This document shows positions 15,301-24,481 of a stretch of DNA of 64,000 nt, piece by piece. How positions within the stretch are numbered: position 1 is the first letter of the stretch; each line of letters begins with the position of its first letter. Position numbers and translations under genes: made by a program. The stretch lies in assembly GCF_000224145.3 (NCBI RefSeq), contig NC_020173.2:6311961-6375960 (forward strand). Direction: 5' to 3'. The stretch is from Ciona intestinalis. Taxonomy: Eukaryota; Chordata; Ascidiacea; Phlebobranchia; Cionidae. The notes below the pieces were generated by a model that saw only the letters and a list, made by a program, of their open reading frames with translations, did not search any database and had not been told where the DNA came from.

Positions 15301-18100
15301 GTTTGTGGACGGTTAAACAGAGCGTAACATCTGCTGTTCCACTCGTACGGTATGGTTAATCGCCACATGGGGTTAGGCCTTATATCTAAATGAATCAAAT
15401 CGTCAAGGGTGAAGACTCACAGACATTTAGTAGGGTGGGGTAAGATGGGCCATGTTTTTATTCTTTTTTTTACACACATTTTCTCCCAATTTCATTTTTA
15501 ATTTGTTTTAATTTCAACACAATTCAATACAGGGTAATTTATACGTTTTGTTGGGTTCAGCACTTTTCTTCAGGTAGTTTTTACCCATATCATGGTATAA
15601 CGACTGTCGTTATAGTGCTAATTCCCCTCTTCAAGTTGTTTTAATTAATTTGATCTTCGCTATCGTATTCAAAGAGATTAAATGACGTTATGAATCACCA
15701 GGGTGTCGGCCAACGAAATTTACGTCGCGTATTTATCTACGATCTCGAGACTGTGACGTAACCAGATACGCCGTATTGTGACGAAACTGAGCATCATCGT
15801 GTGATGTGAATCGTCCAATCAGAAACACCGGGAAACCAAACATACAACACCGGATAGTCTGCATGCCTTGTGACAATGCCCCACGTTATGTGTGGTATTG
15901 GGGAGGCGTGGTGATTCCTAGTAAGTACTGCATGCGTTCCCTTAGGATTCGCCACCAACACCCTATACAGCAGTATAGTGATTGTATACATTGTAACTTG
16001 CTGTTATGCAGTAGCTACTAGCTATGTATGTGACTTGCTGTTATACAGTATACATACAGTATTGAGGTAATGAGCAAAATCTGGCCTAAATTCCAGGTCC
16101 TTAAAAAGGACTTTTCCAAATACATACAGTAACACAAAATAGCTTGCTGTAACTTGCTGTATATTTTCTATATATCTTGCTCTTTGTTACCATACTATAT
16201 TTAACTTGCTGTTATACAGTATAGATACAGCATTGGGGTAATGGGCCAAATCTGGCCTAAATCCCAGGTCTTCAGCAAGGCCTAAATAAAATATATGGAG
16301 CACGAAGTAACACATTATGATTTGCTGTTATGACTTGATAAGTTGATATATCTAATTACACCCTTTCTAACTGTTATATCTGCATAAAAAACAACCCTAA
16401 ATATGCTTGTTTGAAACATTAAATTAAACTTCAAATGCGTTGAACCTGTTTATGTTTTCTTGGTAACTTTGAAGTATTTAGAATCTCATAAACAGCCAAA
16501 GATTAAAAATAACAAGTATTTCTGAGAATGACTGTTAATCAGTTAGACACGCGGAAATGGAAGTTTAAATTGAAAACCAACTTTCACACTGGTGATAATT
16601 AAAATATATACATATTAAATATTTGATAAATTAGAACAGCAAAGATGTGGAAATTAACAAAACAATGACGGCTGTTTGATTTGACGCTTTGGCTCAAGTA
16701 GTTAATATGTTTTAACGACTGTCACTTTGGTGCTAATTCCTTCTCTTTGTTGTTTTAACTAATTTGATCTTGGCCATTGTGTTCAAAGAGTGTTTGAATT
16801 ATGTTATCTTATATTTGGATTAAATATACAAATTGAAAAGTAATTGTTATATCCCAATCTAAAGTATTTTTCATGCTTTGTTTAAATTATGTAAAAAATG
16901 CATTGATTAAATAAATATACCAACAGTTCAATAAACAATAGTTATCAAACATATATTTTATACTTAGCACAAAATAAAATGCACTGGATTTAATATAAAT
17001 ATTAATCCACTTTTCAATAATAGCAAAAAGTTACAGAGTCATTGACCTATTGAATTAACTTCATCGGAATTTTTTTTACATTTTGTTTATAATGTTATGT
17101 AAAAAATACACTGCATTAAATATATATTGCCTATATATATGTTTACCAATAATGACAATTTTAGTTACAAGCCATATATTTAAGACGTACCGCAATTTAT
17201 TTCATCGGAGTTATCTTTACAATCATTCTCTTTGTCGCATCTCCACGCTTTCCAAATACAATGTTGGTTATCGCACAAGAACTTATTATATTCCTCAGTG
17301 CATGGGATTCCGAGGCAGTCTGGAATTCAAGAATTATTTCATGAATGTGAACTTATTTATTTACCCTCACATGGCAGCTTATAATAACACAGGTGTTCTG
17401 TTTCATACGCACTGTACTCTGCACACAATGGGCTAATAAACAATATATACTTGAATATTTTAATAAATATTGCTATTATACATTATACACATATATTCTA
17501 CTTTTTATACACTACAATATAATAGTAACATTTATGTAGTAGGCTATGCAATTAATATATGACAAACCAAATGAACTACAAAGGTATACCATCTCATACA
17601 CAATGTGCCCGTTTGCACAATAGGCTATACTTTTACTCCATTCAAATACCTAAAGCTATTGTAACTTCTTTAGTAATATGAACCACTCAATGTAACTTGT
17701 TTATCCTAACGTCAGGGCAACGACAGTTGTTATAAAAATAACATGGGTGTTCTGTTTCATACACCTCGTGCCACTTTAGCCCATGCCTTCATTCAATATA
17801 CATTTAAATAAATAGGACTTTAAAATAAGCCAATTAACATGGTATTTACAATTGCTTAATTTCTACTTTTTCTAGAAACAAAACTAATACATTACAATTA
17901 CAAGGAAAAAAAACCTTAATTATTTCCTTGATATACTTTCTATTCAAGAATGAAAATTAGATTATTCTGAATTCTTACTCACCTACAAAAGCCAGTAAAA
18001 GAAGAACATAGAGAGCAATAGATAAAATCCAATTGAGTTTATTCAAGCCTTTATCCCTTTTAAATTTTCTATTCATTTCTATTGGTATTGAAATCAGCAT
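397..18100 (-). CDS. LDL receptor family protein (LDLR/VLDLR-like), 3' end off the window
   Basis: Lipoprotein/endocytic receptor of the LDLR class, type I membrane protein. Exons read by me: 17983-18100 (ATG at 18100, in-frame TGA directly upstream; signal peptide with hydrophobic core [12 protein letters not shown]), then seven LDLa exons 17191-17319, 11370-11495, 10275-10402, 9657-9789, 9440-9560, 8084-8196, 7584-7709, each with six Cys and a C-terminal acidic SDE-type motif. Propeller exons: 5988-6110 ([12 protein letters not shown]), 4604-4825 ([14 protein letters not shown]), 4165-4286, 3730-3876 ([19 protein letters not shown]), 2791-2928 ([20 protein letters not shown], two N bases). 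EGF exon 2237-2359; Thr-rich stalk plus start of the membrane helix 397-492. The order and seven LDLa repeats match vertebrate LDLR. The EGF-A/EGF-B region expected between 7584 and 6110 is not seen and may lie in the N-gaps. The cytoplasmic tail with its NPxY signal would lie left of position 1. All other junctions keep phase. Family call is firm; orthology to LDLR versus VLDLR/LRP8 is open. Confidence 0.92.
700..760. repeat. Family B MITE fragment
   Basis: One terminus of the family (TAGTAGGTTGGGGTAA) with the adjacent cgtccca stretch; the other end is missing. The rest of 493-2236 apart from the features listed shows nothing recognisable. Confidence 0.5.
1275..1654. repeat. 37-bp minisatellite, about 10 copies
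   Basis: Near-perfect tandem repeats of 37 bp (each contains caacgattgaaacaac and tcaacgaaatgtcgaat) in an intron of the LDLR-like gene. Copies differ mainly at single positions (ttta/ttca, gaaa/ggaa). There are no spacers. Confidence 0.95.
2008..2232 (-). repeat. Family A SINE, near full length
   Basis: Minus-oriented copy with tail, central core (accactgggtt, ggtagcagcgtcaag) and the tRNA-like head, ending 4 bases from the donor of the EGF exon of the LDLR-like gene. Confidence 0.65.
2455..2675. repeat. Family C dispersed repeat, about two units
   Basis: Contains the hallmark strings tggcctaaatc, caggtc and cccatatagaata. Further single copies in the window: 4022-4130, 16050-16130, 16225-16290, 41385-41510, 45625-45695, 48255-48345, 49680-49745 and 62180-62320. 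Confidence 0.6.
3145..3700 (+). repeat. Family A SINE with tail amplified as 5 x 98 bp
   Basis: A SINE core (ggttgtccaaattatcagcc) is followed by five tail units starting at 3203, 3301, 3399, 3497 and 3595, each exactly 98 bp. The unit carries gttacatacgtggtaac, a gaacacccgtgttataacg block and ccgccatgcgaggataaat. It lies in the LDLR-like gene intron next to exon 3730-3876. Confidence 0.92.
5225..5510. other. AT-rich intron stretch
   Basis: The stretch from about 4880 to 5510 is AT-rich with a short TA run at 5260-5280. No exon or repeat family is recognised. Confidence 0.5.
5637..5928 (-). repeat. Family A SINE, full length with doubled tail
   Basis: Two tail units followed by a tRNA-like head read on the minus strand (ctagactctagagacagg, gtgctaaccactgcg). 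This is one of the clearest head-containing copies. Confidence 0.75.
6266..6412. repeat. Short tandem repeat, 35-36 bp unit, about four copies
   Basis: The unit is ggtatgtaccatcttacc plus ccaccataccttatata. It resembles the terminus of the family B MITE and runs into an N-gap, where the assembly probably collapsed. Confidence 0.8.
6413..6462. other. Assembly gap, 50 N
   Basis: Unresolved bases in the intron before the first propeller exon of the LDLR-like gene. Could hide an EGF exon. Confidence 0.99.
6873..7010 (-). CDS. Candidate exon of unknown affiliation inside the LDLR-like gene
   Basis: A 138-nt open segment has a good acceptor (ending atcacag) and a strong donor (gtaagt) on the minus strand and reads through in phase 0. 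The peptide begins [17 protein letters not shown] and has no cysteines, so it is neither LDLa nor EGF. Its phase does not join directly to the last LDLa exon (ends in phase 1) or to the first propeller exon (needs phase 2). The segment EIRKF vaguely recalls the first propeller strand of LDLR proteins (EVRK). It could be an alternative exon linked by sequence lost in the gaps, or a chance ORF. Confidence 0.3.
7107..7231. other. Assembly gap, 125 N
   Basis: Unresolved bases between the seventh LDLa exon and the propeller, where relatives have EGF-A and EGF-B exons. Confidence 0.99.
7890..8032 (+). repeat. Family A SINE, tail part
   Basis: One tail unit preceded by the tcagccatacag core. Similar partial copies in the LDLR-like introns: 9990-10150, 10715-10850, 11810-11900, 12150-12265, 13105-13310 and 17690-17780. 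Confidence 0.7.
8270..8397. mobile_element. Small non-autonomous DNA transposon, hAT-like ends
   Basis: 128 bp bounded by an imperfect inverted repeat: CAGTGGCGCAGCCA at the left and its near-complement TGGCTGTGTCACTG at the right. CAGTGGCG-type ends are common in hAT elements. Interior is low-complexity T/G. The flanks do not show a clean 8-bp duplication. Confidence 0.5.
8600..9430. other. Intron without recognisable content
   Basis: AT-rich intron of the LDLR-like gene. No exon, repeat family or RNA structure recognised. Confidence 0.5.
10451..10642 (+). mobile_element. Family B MITE, full length
   Basis: About 190 bp with terminal inverted repeats (left TAGTAGGGTGGGGGAAGA, right its complement), core aaacaattaacaacg and caaatgggac near the right end, flanked by TA-rich sequence. 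No coding capacity. Confidence 0.85.
10850..11345. repeat. Diverged tandem repeats, AT-rich
   Basis: Several loosely repeated blocks sharing ttaattaatgcaatac, gtaatacagtc and aataaatgtgtttaaaaa, period about 120-150 bp. Probably a decayed minisatellite. Confidence 0.5.
12530..12720 (+). mobile_element. Family B MITE, variant with changed ends
   Basis: Shares the core (gtgttttaaacaattaacaacg) but has the terminus ggggtaagatggataccg. The right end has degenerated. Confidence 0.6.
13524..13712 (+). mobile_element. Family B MITE, full length
   Basis: Complete copy with both inverted ends (gtaaggtgggagaagat and catcttccccaccctac) and standard core. Confidence 0.85.
13869..14027. mobile_element. 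Small DNA transposon with TTAA flanks and 22-bp inverted ends
   Basis: Left end TTAAGGTAGCTGTACACAGT, right end the complement of TTAAGGTGGCTGTACACAGT, about 155 bp apart. The TTAA at both borders suits a TTAA-targeting (piggyBac-type) superfamily. The GC-richer interior (cgaattcgcttg, ccgcatgcggcag) has no ORF. Confidence 0.75.
14870..15030 (+). mobile_element. Family B MITE, one end missing
   Basis: Core and right half present (aacaattaacaacgctcttt, caaatgggacgataaaagag, cttaccgcaacctacta). Another terminal fragment lies at 15428-15470. Confidence 0.6.
15106..15185. repeat. AT microsatellite, self-complementary
   Basis: Runs of tatata with ataat interruptions over 80 bp. Confidence 0.9.
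15565..15690 (+). repeat. Family D repeat
   Basis: Contains cgactgtcgtt, gctaattcc, gttgttttaattaatttgat and cttcgctatcgtattc. Further copies: 16665-16800, 24965-25095, 31680-31925, 36235-36375, 45690-45800 and 54760-54890 (plus-like), and 35080-35240 (reversed). Confidence 0.7.
16290..17190. other. AT-rich intron with little structure
   Basis: Apart from a family D copy at 16665-16800 this part of the 5.7-kb LDLR intron (11496-17190) is AT-rich without recognised features. Confidence 0.5.
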
Positions 18101-18152
18101 TCAGGTTAACAGTACGAAATGCTGACTAAACGCATACCTGCAATAAAAAAAA
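17981..18152 (-). promoter_or_regulatory. 5' end of the LDLR-like gene with an acceptor before the ATG
   Basis: About 37 nt upstream of the ATG, on the minus strand, a long T-run followed by attgcag forms a clear 3' splice acceptor near 18137. It either closes a 5'UTR intron or is a spliced-leader trans-splicing site. Confidence 0.45.
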
Positions 18153-18363
18153 AACGACCGGTATAATCACACACGGAAATATACGTTACGAAACCGGAAT
18201 GAGAAACAGAATCGCTGCAAAAATTAACCATCTATATGCGCTGACGGGAAAACGTAGGTAAAGAATATAAAATAACTCGTATGTACCTGACAGTTACAGA
18301 TAAAGGGGTTCGTAATCTTATTATGCCCAAAGTTGTCTGTCTAAATATACCGCACGCCCTTAG

Positions 18364-18863
18364 NNNNNNNNNNNNNNNNNNNNNNNNNNNNNNNNNNNNN
18401 NNNNNNNNNNNNNNNNNNNNNNNNNNNNNNNNNNNNNNNNNNNNNNNNNNNNNNNNNNNNNNNNNNNNNNNNNNNNNNNNNNNNNNNNNNNNNNNNNNNN
18501 NNNNNNNNNNNNNNNNNNNNNNNNNNNNNNNNNNNNNNNNNNNNNNNNNNNNNNNNNNNNNNNNNNNNNNNNNNNNNNNNNNNNNNNNNNNNNNNNNNNN
18601 NNNNNNNNNNNNNNNNNNNNNNNNNNNNNNNNNNNNNNNNNNNNNNNNNNNNNNNNNNNNNNNNNNNNNNNNNNNNNNNNNNNNNNNNNNNNNNNNNNNN
18701 NNNNNNNNNNNNNNNNNNNNNNNNNNNNNNNNNNNNNNNNNNNNNNNNNNNNNNNNNNNNNNNNNNNNNNNNNNNNNNNNNNNNNNNNNNNNNNNNNNNN
18801 NNNNNNNNNNNNNNNNNNNNNNNNNNNNNNNNNNNNNNNNNNNNNNNNNNNNNNNNNNNNNNN
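18364..18863. other. Assembly gap, 500 N
   Basis: Unresolved sequence between the 5' end of the LDLR-like gene and the 3' end of the ankyrin gene. Confidence 0.99.
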
Positions 18864-18931
18864 CACACATTAAGAGAAACAATTATTTAATCATATATTT
18901 GTGTAATATCATCGACATACCATGTACTTAC

Positions 18932-18969
18932 TTTTGAAACAAAATCTACATCAGGCGATCGTTTAAACT
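18932..18969 (-). pseudogene. Relic copy of the ankyrin exon-3 end with donor
   Basis: Just past the stop of the ankyrin gene, the minus strand encodes QFKRSPDVDFVSK followed by gtaagtac. The end of exon 3 (19563 onwards) encodes LFKRTPNVDFVSK followed by gtaagtaa. The match includes the donor site, so it is a duplicated exon end. It lies in a different frame from the terminal exon it touches. The rest of the copy may have been deleted or may lie in the N-gap at 18364-18863. Confidence 0.6.
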
Positions 18970-18977
18970 GATGAATG

Positions 18978-21406
18978 TTAAAACTTGGTTCGCGATCGAT
19001 GGATCCTCGCGCCCTCCAGGACGTCCATTATTGCATCTTTCCTCATCAGGTCCGGAGCATCCACGAACTGACGCTCTCGCATCCACGGCCGAGTGAGAAT
19101 CACATCAGGAGTCTGTGATTTTAAGTATATTATTAAAATTTTGAATGAATGAATGGATGTAACTTAATTTATCCTCCCCTGGCCGGAAAACGAGCAATTG
19201 CCGATAGGTATCTTGCCCAAGAACACATCCACCCACAAATTTTATATTATCTTGTTGTAAAACATGAAAGGAATTATCTTATTGGGTGTTGGAAGAATTA
19301 CGGAGCAACGATAGTCGGTAACTGTAACTCATGCCCGCTTCCGAGTTGCCACGTATATTCTTGTGGCTATAGGGTAAGATTGTCTATTTAAAAATAAAAT
19401 ATCCCATTTTTACTAATCATTAAGTGGTTTGACTAAGAATAAATACACAATGGTAGCATCATAGATACTTCAACAGAAGACCTGTGTTATAACGACTGTC
19501 CATGCCCCGTTGTGCGGTGCTAAATAAGTTACATTTGTTCATTTATAACACCATTTACTTACTTTTGATACAAAGTCTACATTCGGCGTTCTCTTAAACA
19601 GTTTGTAGCAATCGGTAGAATGTTTCAGCAATGCAAGACCCGCTGGAGTTTGACCGATTTTGTTGCGAACATTGATGGATAAGCTGTGCCGTAAGGTGGC
19701 GTTTAGGATCGATGAGCAGATGCTGAGGTTGCCAACCAAAGCAGCGTAATGTAAGGGCGTGTTTCCGAGGGCGTCGGCCTGTATAATGTGAGAATGAATA
19801 GCGGTTAATGAAGCTCGCATGGCGGGGCAACAACAGTCGTTATTACACGGGTGTTCTGTTTCATACACCTATGCCCGCTTACGAGTTACCACGTATGTAA
19901 CTTTGGGATTGATTGATTTTATTTATGACTGATTAGTGATCACTGGGTTGGAGCAATTGCCGCTAAGGGTCCTGCCCAAAGACACATACGACCACAAAGG
20001 TAGCAGCGTCAAGCCTCGGAACAGTAACCCTCTGATTCAGACAAGCATTCTATCGACGTATTAACGTCGTACATAGATCGCCTTCATCAATATTACAGCG
20101 TTACCTGGTTCAGGTCGAAGTCGACAGCTTTAAGGAACAGTTCGCAGATATCCACCCGCTTGAATAAAACACTGAACGTTAAGGGGCTTTTACCGTCTTT
20201 GTCAACAGTGCCAACTTTTGCGTTTGCCTGAAAGTAAAACAACTTTAAATATACCCTAGTTTAAAATAAATACGAGGATGAATAAGATACATTTCGTTCA
20301 ATTTGTAATAATAGATGAATGAATGAATGAATGAATGAATGAATGAATGAATGAATGAATGAATGAATGAATGAATGAATGAATGAATGAATGAATGAAT
20401 GAATAAAACTTATTCATTCTTTTGTGGCGGCGACGACAAACACGGGTATTCTGTTTCTACATCTCGTGCCGTTTACGAGTTACAATGTATGTGTAAACAC
20501 ATCTTAATGCGCAAAAGTTTAGAGACAAATCTTTCAAAATGTCGGTAACTTTCGGTCGTAAAATAGCTGAGTAATACGAGTTGACACCCGGGTCGTTTTC
20601 AAGAGATTTTAAAGTGTTTTAGGTCAACGTTTGACTTCGACGGGCGAAGTCCTTCCAGTGATTGATCACCATTGGTGCAAACTAAGCGTAGAAGCACTAC
20701 ATGACTATAAGGTCTCATTAGTTTGGAAGTGCTTTGAAATCGAAGGGTCGTGGTAATGATAATGAATAATAAAAGGGATAAGTCTAAAAACCAATCACCC
20801 ACAAAGTTACATACGTGGTAACTTGTAAGCTGGCACGAGGTGTATAAAACAGAACATCCGCGTTATAACGACTGTTGTTGTCCCACCACAAAAAAATAAG
20901 CAAGTCACATTTAGTACGATTTTTCGACCAGTCAATTCAAATGCATGCTGTGTTTACAATTAAGATCTCTGCTATTATATTAGAAGAAGTAAATAAAATA
21001 TTTCATGTTATAATAGGGTAGGGGAAGATAGGACACCTTTAGCACATAATATCCAAATATCTTGATCGCGCTTAAACAATTAACAACGGTTTATGTAAGT
21101 CGTGAGGACACGGTTTTATAATTCTTTAAATGTTCTTTGTTTACTACCAAATGGGACGAGGAAATAGAATGAAAAGGTGTCCCATCTTCCCCTACTCTAT
21201 ACTATATATCATGTTATACATTAACAACGACCAACCTGTAGCAGCATACGCGCAACCCCAATCGCCCATGTTTCGTCGTCTTCCAAACAACAAATGGTAA
21301 GAGGTGTTCGTTTCATCTCATCCCGCTCATTGACGTCACATCCGCTTTCAACTGCCTTTCTAACTTCGTGAAGTAATTTGTTTTGTATTGCGTAATGCAA
21401 CGCCAT
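18978..21406 (-). CDS. Ankyrin-repeat protein, 214 aa, four exons
   Basis: Exons 21236-21406 (ATG at 21406), 20105-20227, 19563-19778 and 18978-19112 (stop TAA at 18978-18980), all joined in phase 0, give 214 aa. Ankyrin signatures: MALHYAIQNKLLHEV at the N-terminus, GCDVNERDEMKRTPLTICC, then VGTVDKDGKSPLTFSVLFK, ADALGNTPLHYAALVGNLS, and VRNKIGQTPAGLALL, so about four repeats, each with the TPL or TPA turn. The C-terminal exon is a short basic tail ending in RSRTKF. No signal peptide or membrane segment. Such proteins are usually cytosolic or nuclear binding scaffolds; the partner is unknown. An acceptor-like tttatag lies close upstream of the ATG. It resembles small ANKRD-type proteins but I do not recognise an orthologue. 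Confidence 0.8.
19150..19375 (-). repeat. Family A SINE, rearranged
   Basis: Fragments of tail and core in minus orientation in the last intron region of the ankyrin gene. A plus tail fragment follows at 19470-19545. Confidence 0.5.
19810..20095 (-). repeat. Family A SINE, near full length
   Basis: Tail, core (gatcactgggttggagcaat, ggtagcagcgtcaagcctcg) and a degraded head, in an ankyrin-gene intron between exons 3 and 2. Confidence 0.7.
20312..20495. repeat. (GAAT)n microsatellite at the 3' end of a SINE
   Basis: About 22 tetranucleotide repeats (20312-20403) abut a minus SINE tail fragment. The SINE ends in cattcatt, so the microsatellite probably grew from that tail. A plus SINE tail lies at 20795-20900. 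Confidence 0.85.
21011..21203 (+). mobile_element. Family B MITE, full length
   Basis: Both inverted ends (taatagggtaggggaaga, catcttcccctactcta) and full core in the first intron of the ankyrin gene. Confidence 0.85.
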
Positions 21407-22027
21407 GATGGTATAAAGGTAGAAATGCCTAATGCCTATAAAACAATAGAATCAGTACACTACACGATTATAACGTATATGCGTTTTACAGACTGCCGTA
21501 CACTTTTGTCTTTGATATTCCATATGAAGAGATGAAAACTAAAAAAGAGAAAAAAAAGTTACCTAAAAGTAAAAGCCCGTCTTAATTGTCCGATATTTGC
21601 ATGCATCAAGTTTAAAATTCCGCGTACAACACTAACATATAATATAACATATTGTTTAGTTTTTCTCTTCGAAATCCATAACGAAAATCATATTATTTAA
21701 AAAACGGTATCAAGCCTTAACCGTTTCGCGCTAAAACAAAGAACGTTCTTGACCGACTTCTTTCAGTAAAAACCCGAATCCCAACCCTTGTCCTTAGACA
21801 AGTGACCGCCAAATGCGATCACGTATTTTCCACAAGCGATCTGCTGCCGCAAAGTTTAAGGTTCTGAGACAAATCAAACACTTAACGTCTTAGGAGAAGT
21901 GGCGTGTCGTATCAGAAGTCGTTGCGAAATTCCAACGAATTTCGAAACCTCAATATTTTAACAGATATAGATTGATATCAAGAATATTCAATTCTCCTAA
22001 ACTGACCTAAAGTCTCAAACAAAACAT

Positions 22028-22225
22028 GGTAGACTGGGGTAAGATGGCTCATTTTCATTCGCTTTTATCGTATCATTTGGTGGTTACAACATAGAATAAT
22101 AACAGAATTATATAATTGTATCCTAACGACTTTCTAACGCAATGTTAGTTGTTTAAAAAACGAGTAGGAAAAATGGGATGTTATGTGCTAACAGTATCCC
22201 ATGTTACCCCACAACACTATATTAT
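22028..22225 (-). mobile_element. Family B MITE, variant ends
   Basis: Ends ggtagactggggtaagatgg and catgttaccccacaacact, core in reverse orientation (ttagttgtttaaaaaacg). Confidence 0.65.
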
Positions 22226-22305
22226 TTAAATACAAATCGTGACGAAACAACAAGATATATCGAAAAAACGTCTGTCCTTAAAAAACGCATATACGATTGA
22301 AATTA

Positions 22306-22496
22306 TAGTAGAGTGGGGGAAGATGGGACACCTTTTCATTCTATTTTCTCGTCCCATTTGGTAGTAAACAAAAAATATTCAAAGAATTATAAAAGCGTAT
22401 CCTTACCACTTCCATTGACCGTTGTTAATTGTTTAAAACACGATCATAATATTTGGATATTATGTGCTAAAGGTGTCCCATCTTCCCCACCTACTA
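22306..22496 (-). mobile_element. Family B MITE, full length, reversed
   Basis: Starts tagtagagtgggggaagatg, ends catcttccccacctacta; core in reverse (gttgttaattgtttaaaaca). Confidence 0.85.
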
Positions 22497-23387
22497 TATA
22501 TTTACTGGTAAAAATAACCGTAGTCGCTGCGTCTTATCTTTATACTTTAAGTTTATACTTTAAACTAAACGCTTGAAACACAAAAGCTATTCTTTGCGTG
22601 GAAATTACCTACTTTTGCCTCGTCTGCGGCAAAACCTCTCCTGCGCTTGAACGTGTGCAGTTATATTTATATTCAGCTCAACTATTAAGCCTTTATGCGA
22701 CTGCCATTGAGGACTGATCATGTCAATATTATTCTAAAGTTTCGTGCTATTTATGCGGGTAAGTAAACTTCGCTAATCGGCTCCACATTAGTTCAAGTCT
22801 TTGAGCTTTTGTATATTCTGACCTTTTAGTAACTGCGACCGATGCGACAAAATAAAGTCATTCATTCATTCATAATGTAAGCCCAGGTTCGTGCCTTCAC
22901 GGACGAAGTTTGACACGTTATTAAAATATTTAATCTATCACACGAATTCAGTAAGAATGTACAGCCTATTTATTTATCCTCGCATGGCGGGACAATGACA
23001 GTCGTTATAACAGGAGTGTTCTGTTTCACACACCTCGTTCCCGCTTACGAGTTACCACATATGTAACTTTTTGCGTAACTATTTTTTTGATATTATTTTA
23101 ACTGACAATTTTGACAGCTCATAAGTGCCCACACACTTGTAGGCAATTGATCATAACTACAATGTCCGTATGCGCATATTAAGCCATCGGATCAACAACT
23201 CTCTTGGCGACATGTTGGTTTTAAACGCCTATTTAACACGTCTAGCTGTGACGTTGTTGGGATTACGAAAAACAACATTAAGGGGGGGTGTTGCATAATA
23301 TTGACGTAATAGATTAAGGAATGCTAACTACGGGAAATTAGGTCTAACTTGCTCAGAAAGACAACACAATACTATATAGGTAAATAT

Positions 23388-23581
23388 GTAGTACGATGGG
23401 GAAAGATGGGACACCTTTAACACATAATATCTAAATATCCTGATAGTGTTTTAAACAATTAACAACGGTCTATAGGGGTCGTGCGGATACGGTTTTATAA
23501 TTTTTTGAATATTTTTTGTTTACTACCAAATGGGACGAGAAAACAGAATGAAACGGTGTCCTATCTTCCCCCACTCAACTA
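23388..23581 (+). mobile_element. Family B MITE, full length
   Basis: gtagtacgatggggaaagat at the left, cttcccccactcaacta at the right, standard core. Confidence 0.8.
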
Positions 23582-23589
23582 TATATACT

Positions 23590-23770
23590 TGGTAACGGGC
23601 ACAAAAGTCTTTGAAAAAGAACATCCGAATTACAACGACTGCCGTTGCCCCGCCATGCAAGGATAAATAAGTTATAGTAACTTGTAAGCGAGCGCGAGGT
23701 GTATAAAACAAAACAACCGTGTTATAACGACTCTTGTTACCCCGCCATGCGAGCATCAATAAGTTGCATT
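23590..23770 (+). repeat. Family A SINE tail doublet
   Basis: Two tail units in tandem, about 90-98 bp apart. Confidence 0.7.
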
Positions 23771-24273
23771 TCTATGTACGTAGTCCATTAGCATTAACGC
23801 CTTTCACCTGCTAGCTGAATGGCTACAACAAATTGTAACTCTTAAAACTCTGCAAATTCAATCACAACTCTAGACTCCCAACTAAACAAGCTGAAATCGT
23901 GTACTGATAAACCTTGAAACATACATGCTGCAAACCCACAAAGTTAGATACGTGGTAACTCGTAAGCGAGAACAAATCGATTGTGGTTGCCACGAGAGAA
24001 TAAACAAGTTTCATTCGTTCCACCGAAAAACAAGTCTCAACTGCGGGCAAATTCGAAACTCCCAATAAAATAAACACGCACCATTTCATTGGAATATTTG
24101 CTACTTGGTCAATGTATATTGGTAGCAATCTTTCAATACCTTGAACAACTACATTGCTACATTTACTACAAGCTCTTAATGCCTGTCTGCAGTCTTAAAT
24201 TAATTTAACATACAGAAAAAGGCGTTTACAAACCTTACCTGCACAATTCAATCTCAATTTCAACTTCCAATAA

Positions 24274-24481
24274 AGTAGGATGGGGTAAGATGGGACACCT
24301 TTTTATTCGACTTTTTCGTACCGTTTGGTGGTACAAGAAAGTCGAATAAAACAAAAAACATTGAAAGAATTATAAAACCGTATTCTCACGACTTCCACGG
24401 ACCGTTGTTAACTGGTTAAAACACGATCAGGATATTTAGATATTATGTGCTTAAGGTGTCCCGTCTCCCCCCACCCTACTA
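24274..24481 (-). mobile_element. Family B MITE, reversed, small insertion
   Basis: Both ends present; slightly longer than others because a short direct repeat (aagaaagtcgaataaaac area) has been inserted near 24345. Confidence 0.75.

Noticed and set aside
18232-18937. Long ORFs of 168-218 aa
   Set aside because: They consist mostly of the N-gap.
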